A stretch of DNA of 64,000 bases from Nematostella vectensis (Eukaryota; Cnidaria; Anthozoa; Actiniaria; Edwardsiidae), in NCBI RefSeq assembly GCF_932526225.1, contig NC_064047.1, positions 15,241,621 to 15,305,620 on the forward strand. The letters are read 5' to 3'. Shown piece after piece: positions 36,258 through 47,652 of this stretch; within the stretch, counting starts at the first letter, position 1, and each line of letters opens with the position of its first letter. A model generated the notes under the pieces. It did not search any database and had not been told where the DNA came from. It was given only the letters and a program-made list of their open reading frames with translations. The position numbers and the translations under genes were made by a program.

Positions 36258-38587
36258 CCGACTTTGATTTCAAATTGACAACGCGTCGTTTTTAGCGTGG
36301 CCTGTAAGGTGTCTCCCGAGATGGCTTACGGTCTTATTGTTCTCACTGTGGGGGGGGTTGCCTGTGGTGGTGACGTTATCACTTCAATGAAGCAATAATC
36401 AGAGATCCTAGCGTGAAGGTTAGATCGAGACGATTTTGCGGTAGTGCACACGTCAAGCCGACATTGATTTCACCTTGACAACGCATCGTTTTTAGCGTGG
36501 CCTGTAAGGTGTCTCCCGAGATGCCTTACGGTCTTATTGTTCTCACTGTGGGGGAGAAGGGTTGCCTGTGGTGGTGACATCATCACTTCAATAAAGCAAT
36601 AATCAGAGATCCTAGCGTGAAGGTTAGATCGAGACGATTTTGCGGTAGTGCACACGTGAAGCCGACTTTGATTTCACCTTGACAACGCGTCGTTTTTAGC
36701 GTGGCCTGTGAAGTGTCTCCCGAGATGCCTTACGGTCTCATTGTTCTCACTGTGGGGGGGGGGGGTTGCCTGTGGTGGTGACGTCATCACTTCAATGAAG
36801 CAATAATCAGAGATCCTAGCGTGAAGGTTAGATCGAGACGATTTTGCGGTAGTGCACACGTGAAGCCGACTTTGATTTCACCTTGACAACGCATCGTTTT
36901 TAGCGTGGCCTGTGAGGTGTCTCACGAGATGCCTTACGGTCTTATTGTTCTCACTGTGGGGGAAGGGGGTTACCTGTGGTGGTGCCGTCATCACTTCAAT
37001 GAAGCAATAATCAGAGGACCTAGCGTGAAGGTTAGATCGGGACGATTTTGCGGTAGTGCACACGTGAAGCCGACTTTGATTTCACCTTGACAACGCGTCG
37101 TTTTTAGCGTGGCCTGTAAGGTGTCTTCCGAGATGCCTTACGGTCTTATTGTTCTCACTGTGGGGGAGAAGGGTTGCCTGTGGTGGTGACATCATCACTT
37201 CAATAAAGCAATAATCAGAGATCCTAGCGTGAAGGTTAGATCGAGACGATTTTGCGGTAGTGCACACGTGAAGCCGACTTTGATTTCACCTTGACAACGC
37301 GTCGTTTTTAGCGTGGCCTGTGAAGTGTCTCCCGAGATGCCTTACGGTCTTATTGTTCTCACTGTGGGGGAGGGGGGTTGCCTGTTGTGGTGACGTCATC
37401 ACTTCAATGAAGCAATAATCAGAGAACCTAGCGTGAAGGTTAGATCGAGACGATTTTGCGGTAGTGCACACGTGAAGCCGACTTTGATTTCAACTTGACA
37501 ACGCGTCGTTTTTAGCGTGGCCTGTGAGGTATCTCCCGAGATGCCTTACGGTCTTATTGTTCTCACTGTGGGGGAAGGGGGTTACCTGTGGTGGTGACGT
37601 CATCACTTCAATGAAGCAATAATCAGAGATCCTAGCGTGAAGGTTAGATCGGGACGATTTTGCGGTAGTGCACACGTGAAGCCGACTTTGATTTCACCTT
37701 GACAACGCGTCGTTTTTAGCGTGGCCTGTAAGGTGTCTTCCGAGATGCCTTACGGTTTCATTGTTCTCACTGTGGGGGAGAAGGGTTGCCTGTGGTGGTG
37801 ACATCATCACTTCAATAAAACAATAATCAGAGATCCTAGCGTGAAGGTTAGATCGAGACAATTTTGCGGTAGTGCACACGTGAAGCCGACTTTGATTTCA
37901 CCTTGACAACGCGTCGTTTTTAGCGTGGCCTGTAAGGTGTCTCCCGAGATGCCTTACGGTCTCATTGTTCTCACTGTGGGGGGGGGGTTGACTGTGGTGG
38001 TGACGTCATCACTTCAATGAAGCAATAATCAGAGATCCTAGCGTGGAGGTTAGATCGAGACGATTTTGCGGTAGTGCACACGTGAAGCCGACTTTGATTT
38101 CACCTTGACAACGCGTCGTTTTTAGCGTGGCCTGTGAGGTGTCTCCCGAGATGCCTTACGGTCTTATTGTTCTCACTGTGGGGGAAGGGGGTTACCTGTG
38201 GTGGTGACGTCATCACTTTAATGAAGCAATAATCAGAGAACCTAGCGTGAAGGTTAGATCGAGACGATTTTGCGGTAGTGCACACGTGAAGCCGACTTTG
38301 ATTTCACCTTGACAACGCGTCGTTTTTAGCGTGGCCTGTGAGGTGTCTTCCCAGATGCCTTACGGTCTTATTGTTCTCACTGTGGAGGAGTGGGGTTGCC
38401 TGTGGTGGTGACGTCATCACTTCAATGAAGCAATAATCAGAGATCCTAGCGTGAAGGTTAGATCGAGACGATTTTGCGGTAGTGCACACGTGAAGCCGAC
38501 TTTGATTTCACCTTGACAACGCGTCGTTTTTAGCGTGGCCTGTGAAGTGTCTCCCGAGATGCCTTACGGTCTCATTGTTCTCACTGT

Positions 38588-38602
38588 GGGGGGGGGGGGG
38601 GG
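38588..38602 (+). repeat. G homopolymer (15 G)
   Basis: Z2 monomer. The equivalent run in Z1 (near 31734) has 11 G, the largest length change I saw between matched HOR copies. Confidence 0.9.
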
Positions 38603-41600
38603 TTGCCTGTGGTGGTGACGTCATCACTTCAATGAAGCAATAATCAGAGATCCTAGCGTGAAGGTTAGATCGAGACGATTTTGCGGTAGTGCACACGTGA
38701 AGCCGACTTTGATTTGACCTTGACAACGCGTCGTTTTTAGCGTGGCCTGTGAGGTGTCTCCCGAGATGCCTTACGGTCTTATTGTTCTCACTGTGGGGGA
38801 AGGGGGTTACCTGTGGTGGTGACGTCATCACTTCAATGAAGCAATAATCAGAGAACCTAGCGTGAAGGTTAGATCGAGACGATTTTGCGGTAGTGCACAC
38901 GTGAAGCCGACTTTGATTTCACCTTGACAACGCGTCGTTTTTAGCGTGGCCTGTGAGGTGTCTTCCGAGATGCCTTACGGTCTTATTGTTCTCACTGTGG
39001 AGGAGTGGGGTTGCCTGTGGTGGTGACGTCATCACTTCAATGAAGCAATAATCAGAGATTCTAGCGTGAAGGTTAGATCGAGACGATTTTGCGGTAGTGC
39101 ACACGTGAAGCCGACTTTGATTTCACCTTGACAACGCGTCGTTTTTAGCGTGGCCTGTGAAGTGTCTCCCGAGATGCCTTAAGGTCTTATTGTTCTCACT
39201 GTGGGGGAGGGGTGTTGCCTGTTGTGGTGACGTCATCACTTCAATGAAGCAATAATCAGAGAACCTAGCGTGAAGGTTAGATCGAGACGATTTTGCGGTA
39301 GTGCACACGTGAAGCCGACTTTGATTTGACCTTGACAACGCGTCGTTTTTAGCGTGGCCTGTGAGGTGTCTCCCGAGATGCCTTACGGTCTTATTGTTCT
39401 CACTGTGGGGGAAGGGGGTTACCTGTGGTGGTGCCGTCATCACTTCAATGAAGCAATAATCAGAGGACCTAGCGTGAAGGTTAGATCGGGACGATTTTGC
39501 GGTAGTGCACACGTGAAGCCGACTTTGATTTCACCTTGACAACGCGTCGTTTTTAGCGTGGCCTGTAAGGTGTCTTCCGAGATGCCTTACGGTCTTATTG
39601 TTCTCACTGTGGGGGAGAAGGGTTACCTGTGGTGGTGACGTCATCACTTCAATGAAGCAATAATCAGAGATCCTAGCGTGAAGGTTAGATCGGGACGATT
39701 TTGCGGTAGTGCACACGTGAAGCCGACTTTGATTTCACCTTGACAACGCGTCGTTTTTAGCGTGGCCTGTAAGGTGTCTTCCGAGATGCCTTACGGTTTT
39801 ATTGTTCTCACTGTGGGGGAGAAGGGTTGCCTGTGGTGGTGACATCATCACTTCAATAAAGCAATAATCAGAGATCCTAGCGTGAAGGTTAGATCGAGAC
39901 GATTTTGCGGTAGTGCACACGTGAAGCCGACTTTGATTTCACCTTGACAACGCGTCGTTTTTAGCGTGGCCTGTGAAGTGTCTCCCGAGATGCCTTACGG
40001 TCTCATTGTTCTCACTGTGGGGGGGGGTTGCCTGTGGTGGTGACGTCATCACTTCAATGAAGCAATAATCAGAGATCCTAGCGTGAAGGTTAGATCGAGA
40101 CGATTTTGCGGTAATGCACACGTGAAGCCGACTTTGATTTCACCTTGACAACGCGTCGTTTTTAGCGTGGCCTGTGAGGTGTCTCCCGAGATGCCTTACG
40201 GTCTCATTGTTCTCACTGTGGGGGGGGGGGGGTTGCCTGTGGTGGTGACGTCATCACTTCAATGAAGCAATAATCAGAGATCCTAGCGTGAAGGTTAGAT
40301 CGAGACGATTTTGCGGTAGTGCACACGTGAAGCCGACTTTGATTTGACCTTGACAACGCGTCGTTTTTAGCGTGGCCTGTGAGGTGTCTCCCGAGATGCC
40401 TTACGGTCTTATTGTTCTCACTGTGGGGGAAGGGGGTTACCTGTGGTGGTGACGTCATCACTTCAATGAAGCAATAATCAGAGATCCTAGCGTTAATGTT
40501 AGATCGGGACGATTTTGCGGTAGTGCACACGTGAAGCCGACTTTGATTTCACCTTGACAACGCGTCGTTTTTAGCGTGGCCTGTGAGGTGTCTTCCGAGA
40601 TGCCTTACGGTCTTATTGTTCTCACTGTGGGGGAAGGGGGTTGCCTGTTGTGGTGACGTCATCACTTCAATGAAGCAATAATCAGAGAACCTAGCGTGAA
40701 GGTTAGATCGAGACGATTTTGCGGTAGTGCACACGTGAAGCCGACTTTGATTTCACCTTGACAACGCGTCGTTTTTAGCGTGGCCTGTAAGGTGTCTTCC
40801 GAGATGCCTTACGGTCTTATTGTTCTCACTGTGGGGGAGAAGGGTTGCCTGTGGTGGTGACATCATCACTTCAATGAAGCAATAATCAGAGATCCTAGCG
40901 TGAAGGTTAGATCGAGACGATTTTGCGGTAGTGCACACGTGAAGCCGACTTTGATTTCACCTTGACAACGCGTCGTTTTTAGCGTGGCCTGTGAAGTGTC
41001 TCCCGAGATGCCTTACGGTCTCATTGTTCTCACTGTGGGGGGCGGTTGCCTGTGGTGGTGAGGTCATCACTTCAATGAAGCAATAATCAGAGATCCTAGC
41101 GTGAAGGTTAGATCGAGACGATTTTGCGGTAGTGCACACGTGAAGCCGACTTTGATTTCACCTTGACAACGCGTCGTTTTTAGCGTGGCCTGTGAGGTGT
41201 CTCCCGAGATGCCTTACGGTCTTATTGTTCTCACTGTGGGGGAAGGGGGTTACCTGTGGTGGTGACGTCATCACTTTAATAAAGCAATAATCAGAGATCC
41301 TAGCGTGAAGGCTAGATCGGGACGATTTTGCGGTAGTGCACACTTGAAGCCGACTTTGATTTCACCTTGACAACGCGTCGTTTTTAGCGTGGCCTGTAAG
41401 GTGTCTTCCGAGATGCCTTACGGTCTTATTGTTTTCACTGTGGGGGAGAAGGGTTGCCTGTGGTGGTGACGTCATCACTTCAATGAAGCAATAATCAGAG
41501 ATCCTAGCGTGAAGGTTAGGTCGAGACGATTTTGCGGTAGTGCACACGTGAAGCCGACTTTGATTTCACCTTGACAACGCGTCGTTTTTAGCGTGGCCTG

Positions 41601-42659
41601 TGAAGTGTCTCCCGAGATGCCTTACGGTCTTATTGTTCTCACTGTGGGGGAGGAAGGTTGCCTGTGGTGGTGACGTCATCACTTCAATGAAGCAATAATC
41701 AGAGATCCTAGCGTGAAGGTTAGATCGAGACGATTTTGCGGTAGTGCACACGTGAAGCCGACTTTGATTTCACCTTGACAACGCGTCGTTTTTAGCGTGG
41801 CCTGTAAGGTGTCTCCCGAGATGCCTTACGGTCTTATTGTTCTCACTGTGGGGGGTTGCCTGTGGTGGTGACGTCATCACTTCAATGAAGCAATAATCAG
41901 AGATCCTAGCGTGAAGGTTAGATCGAGACGATTTTGCGGTAGTGCACACGTGAAGCCGACTTTGATTTCACATTGACAACGCGTCGTTTTTAGCGTGGCC
42001 TGTGAAGTGTCTCCCGAGAGGCCTTACGGTCTTATTGTTCTCACTGTGGGGGAGGGGGGTTGCCTGTGGTGGTGACGTCATCACTTCAATGAAGCAATAA
42101 TCAGAGATCCTAGCGTGAAGGTTAGATCGAGACAATTTTGCGGTAGTGCACACGTGAAGCCGACTTTGATTTCACCTTGACAACGCGTCGTTTTTAGCGT
42201 GGCCTGTGAGGTGTCTCCCGAGATGCCTTACGGTCCTATTGTTCTCACTGTGGGGGAGGGGGGTTGCCTGTGGTGGTGACGTCATCACTTCAATGAAGCA
42301 ATAATCAGAGATCCTAGCGTGAAGGTTAGATCGAGACGATTTTGCGGTAGTGCACACGTGAAGCCGACTTTGATTTCACCTTGACAACGCGTCGTTTTTA
42401 GCGTGGCCTGTGAATGTCTCCCGAGATGCCTTACCGTCTCATTGTTCTCACTGTGGGGGAGGGGGGGTTACCTGTGGTGGTGACGTCATCACTTCAATGA
42501 AGCAATAATCAGAGATCCTAGCGTGAAGGTTAGATCGAGACGATTTTGCGGCAGTGCACACGTGAAGCCGACTTTGATTTCACCTTGACAACGCGTCGTT
42601 TTTAGCGTGGCCTGTGAAGTGTCTCCCGAGATGCCTTACGGTCTCATTGTTCTCACTGT

Positions 42660-42675
42660 GGGGGGGGGGGGGGGG
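42660..42675 (+). repeat. G homopolymer (16 G)
   Basis: Z2 counterpart of the run at 35799, with the same length. Confidence 0.9.
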
Positions 42676-42761
42676 TTGCCTGTGGTGGTGACGTCATCAC
42701 TTCAATGAAGCAATAATCAGAGAACCTAGCGTGAAGGTTAGATCGAGACGATTTTGCGGTA

Positions 42762-42965
42762 GTGCACACGTGAAGCCGACTTTGATTTCACCTTGACAAC
42801 GCGTCGTTTTTAGCGTGGCCTGTAAGGTGTCTCCCGAGATGCCTTACGGTCTTATTGTTCTCACTGTGGGGGAGGGGGGTTGCCTTTGGTGGTGACATCA
42901 TCACTTCAATGAAGCAATAATCAAAGATCCTAGCGTGAAGGTTAGGTCGGGACGATTTTGCGGTA
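42762..42965 (+). repeat. Monomer subfamily D exemplar (CAAAGATCC type)
   Basis: Recognised by TGCCTTTGGTGGTGACATC, CAAAGATCC and GTTAGGTCGGGACG. It has lost TGACGTCA (TGACATCA) but keeps CTTCAATGAAG in this member; others have CTTTAATGAAG. Confidence 0.8.
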
Positions 42966-43985
42966 GTGCACACGTGAAGCCGACTTTGATTTCACCTTGA
43001 CAACGCGTCGTTTTTAGCGTGGCCTGTAAGGTGTCTTCCGAGATGCCTTACGGTCTTATTGTTCTCACTGTGGGGGAGAAGGGTTGCCTGTGGTGGTGAC
43101 ATCATCACTTCAATAAAGCAATAATCAGAGATCCTAGCGTGAAGGTTAGATCGAGACGATTTTGCGGTAGTGCACACGTGAAGCCGACTTTGATTTCACC
43201 TTGACAACGCGTCGTTTTTAGCGTGGCCTGTGAGGTGTCTCCCGAGATGCCTTACGGTCTTATTGTTCTCACTGTGGGGGAAGGGGGTTACCTGTGGTGG
43301 TGACTTCATCACTTCAATGAAGCAATAATCAGAGATCCTAGCGTGAAGGCTAGATCGGGACGATTTTGCGGTAGTGCACACGTGAAGCCGACTTTGATTT
43401 CACCTTGACAACGCGTCGTTTTTAGCGTGGCCTGTAAGGTGTCTTCCGAGATGCCTTACGGTCTTATTGTTCTCACTGTGGGGGAGAAGGGTTGCCTGTG
43501 GTGGTGACGTCATCACTTCAATGAAGCAATAATCAGAGATCCTAGCGTGAAGGTTAGATCGAGACGATTTTGCGGTAGTGCACACGTGAAGCCGACTTTG
43601 ATTTCACCTTGACAACGCGTCGTTTTTAGCGTGGCCTGTGAAGTGTCTCCCGAGATGCCTTACGGTCTCATTGTTCTCACTGTGGAGGGGGGGGGTTGCC
43701 TGTGGTGGTGAGGTCATCACTTCAATGAAGCAATAATCAGAGATCCAAGCGTGAAGGTTAGATCGAGACGATTTTGCGGTAGTGCACACGTGAAGCCGAC
43801 TTTGATTTCACCTTGACAACGCGTCGTTTTTAGCGTGGCCTGTGAGGTGTCTCCCGAGATGCCTTACGGTCTTATTGTTCTCACTGTGGGGGAAAAGGGT
43901 TGCCTGTGGTGGTGACGTCATCACTTTAATGAAGCAATAATCAGAGATCCTAGCGTGAAGGTTAGGTCGAGACGATTTTGCGGTA
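42762..43985 (+). repeat. Six-monomer block shared with the Y unit
   Basis: The monomer order here (CAAAGATCC type, GAGAAGGG type, GCTAGATCGGG type, GAGAAGGG type, TGAGGTCA G-run type, GTTAGGTCGAG type) matches 15964-17192 with a shift of 26798 bp, and also 26803-28030 in Y2. It differs in private changes such as CTTCATC for CGTCATC near 43304 and a shorter, A-interrupted G-run near 43685. It is an older dispersed copy of a Y segment at the right edge of Z2. Confidence 0.75.
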
Positions 43986-44184
43986 GTGCACACGTGAAGC
44001 CGACTTTGATTTCATCTTGACAACGCGTCGTTTTTAGCGTGGCCTGTGAAGTGTCTCCCGAGATGCCTTACGGTCTCATTGTTCTCACTGTGGGGGGGTT
44101 GCCTGTGGTGGTGACGTCATCACTTCAATGAAGCAATAATCAGAGATCCTAGCGTGAAGGTTAGATCGAGACGATTTTGCGGTA

Positions 44185-44388
44185 GTGCACACGTGAAGCC
44201 GACTTTGATTTCACCTTGACAACGCGTCGTTTTTAGCGTGGCCTGTGAGGTGTCTTCCGAGATGCCTTACGGTCTTATTGTTCTCACTGTGGAGGAGGGG
44301 GGTTGCCTGTGGTGGTGACGTCATCACTTCAATGAAGCAATAATCAGAGATCCTAGCGTGAAGGTTAGATCGAGACGATTTTGCGGTA
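44185..44388 (+). repeat. Monomer subfamily F exemplar (GGAGGAGG type)
   Basis: Recognised by GTGAGGTGTCTTCCGAG and CACTGTGGAGGAGGGGGG. Members in the X and Z units often have GGAGGAGTGGGG instead (for example 5751 and 32035). TGACGTCA and CTTCAATGAAG are intact. Confidence 0.8.
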
Positions 44389-45000
44389 GTGCACACGTGA
44401 AGCCGACTTTGATTTCACCTTGACAACGCGTCGTTTTTAGCGTGGCCTGTGAGGTGTCTTCCGAGATGCCTTACGGTCTTATTGTTCTCACTGTGGAGGA
44501 GGGTAGTTGCCTGTGGTGGTGACGTCAACACTTCAATGAAGCAATAATCAGAGATCCTAGCGTGAAGGTTAGATCGAGACGATTTTGCGGTAGTGCACAC
44601 GTGAAGCCGACTTTGATTTCACCTTGACAACGCATCGTTTTTAGCGTGGCCTGTGAAGTGTCTCCCGAGATGCCTTACGGTCTTATTGTTCTCACTGTGG
44701 GGGAGGGGGGTTGCCTGTTGTGGTGACGTCATCACTTCAATGAAGCAATAATCAGAGAACCTAGCGTGAAGGTTAGATCGAGACGATTTTGCGGTAGTGC
44801 ACACGTGAAGCCGACTTTGATTTCACCTTGACAACGCGTCGTTTTTAGCGTGGCCTGTGAGGTGTCTCCCGAGATGCCTTACGGTCTTATTGTTCTCACT
44901 GTGGGGGAAGGGGGTTACCTGTGGTGGTGACGTCATCACTTCAATGAAGCAATAATCAGAGATCCTAGCGTGAAGGTTAGATCGGGACGATTTTGCGGTA
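44389..45000 (+). repeat. 612 bp three-monomer duplication, copy 1
   Basis: Three monomers: one with GGAGGAGGGTAG and TGACGTCAACAC, one GAGAACC type with GCATCG and CTGTTGTGG, and one GAAGGGGG type. The same triplet follows at once with a shift of 612 bp. A third, less similar triplet is at 49479-50090. Confidence 0.92.
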
Positions 45001-45612
45001 GTGCACACGTGAAGCCGACTTTGATTTCACCTTGACAACGCGTCGTTTTTAGCGTGGCCTGTGAGGTGTCTTCCGAGATGCCTTACGGTCTTATTGTTCT
45101 CACTGTGGAGGAGGGTAGTTGCCTGTGGTGGTGACGTCAACACTTCAATGAAGCAATAATCAGAGATCCTAGCGTGAAGGTTAGATCGAGACGATTTTGC
45201 GGTAGTGCACACGTGAAGCCGACTTTGATTTCACCTTGACAACGCATCGTTTTTAGCGTGGCCTGTGAAGTGTCTCCCGAGATGCCTTACGGTCTTATTG
45301 TTCTCACTGTGGGGGAGGGGGGTTGCCTGTTGTGGTGACGTCATCACTTCAATGAAGCAATAATCAGAGAACCTAGCGTGAAGGTTAGATCGAGACGATT
45401 TTGCGGTAGTGCACACGTGAAGCCGACTTTGATTTCACCTTGACAACGCGTCGTTTTTAGCGTGGCCTGTGAGGTGTCTCCCGAGATGCCTTACGGTCTT
45501 ATTGTTCTCACTGTGGGGGAAGGGGGTTACCTGTGGTGGTGACGTCATCACTTCAATGAAGCAATAATCAGAGATCCTAGCGTGAAGGTTAGATCGGGAC
45601 GATTTTGCGGTA
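45001..45612 (+). repeat. 612 bp three-monomer duplication, copy 2
   Basis: Head-to-tail copy of 44389-45000 carrying the same private GGGTAGTTGCC and GTCAACAC variants. I saw no differences between the two copies by eye. Confidence 0.92.
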
Positions 45613-47448
45613 GTGCACACGTGAAGCCGACTTTGATTTCACCTTGACAACGCGTCGTTTTTAGCGTGGCCTGTAAGGTGTCTTCCGAGATGCCTTACGG
45701 TCTTATTGTTCTCACTGTGGGGGAGAAGGGTTGCCTGTGGTGGTGACGTCATCACTTCAATGAAGCAATAATCAGAGATCCTAGCGTGAAGGTTAGATCG
45801 AGACGATTTTGCGGTAGTGCACACGTGAAGCCGACTTTGATTTCACCTTGACAACGCGTCGTTTTTAGCGTGGCCTGTGAGGTGTCTTCCGAGATGCCTT
45901 ACGGTCTTATTGTTCTCACTGTGGAGGAGGGGGGTTGCCTGTGGTGGTGACGTCATCACTTCAATGAAGCAATAATCAGAGATCCTAGCGTGAAGGTTAG
46001 ATCGAGACGATTTTGCGGTAGTGCACACGTGAAGCCGACTTTGATTTCACCTTGACAACGCGTCGTTTTTAGCGTGGCCTGTGAGGTGTCTCCCGAGATG
46101 CCTTACGGTCTTATTGTTCTCACTGTGGGGGAAGGGGGTTACCTTTGGTGGTGACGTCATCACTTCAATGAAGCAATAATCAGAGATCCTAGCGTGAAGG
46201 TTAGATCGGGACGATTTTGCGGTAGTGCACACGTGAAGCCGACTTTGATTTCACCTTGACAACGCGTCGTTTTTAGCGTGCCCTGTAAGGTGTCTTCCGA
46301 GATGCCTTACGGTCTTATTGTTCTCACTGTGGGGGAGAAGGGTTGCCTGTGGTGGTGACGTCATCACTTCAATGAAGCAATAATCAGAGATCCTAGCGTG
46401 AAGGTTAGATCGAGACGATTTTGCGGTAGTGCACACGTGAAGCCGACTTTGATTTCACCTTGACAACGCGTCGTTTTTAGCGTGGCCTGTGAGGTGTCTC
46501 CCGAGATGCCTTACGGTCTTATTGCTCTCACTGTGGGGGAGGGGGGTTGCCTTTCGTGGTGACATCATCACTTTAATGAAGCAATAATCAAAGATCCTAG
46601 CGTGAAGGTTAGTTCGGGACGATTTTGCGGTAGTGCACACGTGAAGCCGACTTTGATTTCACCTTGACAACGCGTCGTTTTTAGCGTGGCCTGTGAAGTG
46701 TCTCCCGAGATGCCTTAAGGTCTTATTGTTCTCACTGTGGGGGAGGGGGGTTGCCTGTTGTGGTGACGTCATCACTTCAATGAAGCAATAATCAGAGAAC
46801 CTAGCGTGAAGGTTAGATCGAGACGATTTTGCGGTAGTGCACACGTGAAGCCGACTTTTATTTGACCTTGACAACGCGTCGTTTTTAGCGTGGCCTGTGA
46901 GGTGTCTCCCGAGATGCCTTACGGTCTTATTGTTCTCACTGTGGGGGAAGGGGGTTACCTGTGGTGGTGACGTCATCACTTCAATGAAGCAATAATCAGA
47001 GATCCTAGCGTGAAGGTTAGATCGGGACGATTTTGCGGTAGTGCACACGTGAAGCCGACTTTGATTTCACCTTGACAACGCGTCGTTTTTAGCGTGGCCT
47101 GTGAGGTGTCTTCCGAGATGCCTTAAGGTCTTATTGTTCTCACTGTGGGGGAGGGGGGTTGCCTGTTGTGGTGACGTCATCACTTCAATGAAGCAATAAT
47201 CAGAGAACCTAGCGTGAAGGTTAGATCGAGACGATTTTGCGGTAGTGCACACGTGAAGCCGACTTTGATTTCACCTTGACAACGCGTCGTTTTTAGCGTG
47301 GCCTGTAAGGTGTCTTCCGAGATGCCTCACGGTCTTATTGTTCTCACTGTGGGGGAGAAGGGTTGCCTGTGGTGGTGACATCATCACTTCAATGAAGCAA
47401 TAATCAGAGATCCTAGCGTGAAGGTTAGATCGAGACGATTTTGCGGTA

Positions 47449-47652
47449 GTGCACACGTGAAGCCGACTTTGATTTCACCTTGACAACGCGTCGTTTTTAG
47501 CGTGGAGTTTGAAGTGTCTCCCGAGATGCCTTACCGTCTCATTGTTCTCACTGTGGGGGAGGGGGGTTACCTGTGGTGGTGACGTCATCACTTCAATGAA
47601 GCAATAATCAGAGATCCTAGCGTGAAGGTTAGATCGAGACGATTTTGCGGCA
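47449..47652 (+). repeat. Monomer with clustered substitutions
   Basis: At 47506-47511 the usual CCTGTG reads AGTTTG, three substitutions in a row of a few bases not seen elsewhere in the window. It also has CCGTCTCATTG and GGCAGTGCAC, which link it to the monomers at about 35490 and 42350 near the right ends of the Z units. Confidence 0.75.

Larger units (their letters stand above)
35901..42761 (+). repeat. Higher-order repeat Z, copy 2 (34 monomers, 6861 bp)
   Basis: Second tandem copy of Z with the same private variants in order. Differences visible by eye include GCGTGGAGG near 38046 against GCGTGAAGG in copy 1, GCGTTAATG near 40495, GGGGGAAGG near 40635, CTTTAATAAAG near 41278, and a G-run of 15 at 38588 where copy 1 has 11. 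The first monomer is a chimera that marks the exchange point between copies. Confidence 0.93.
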
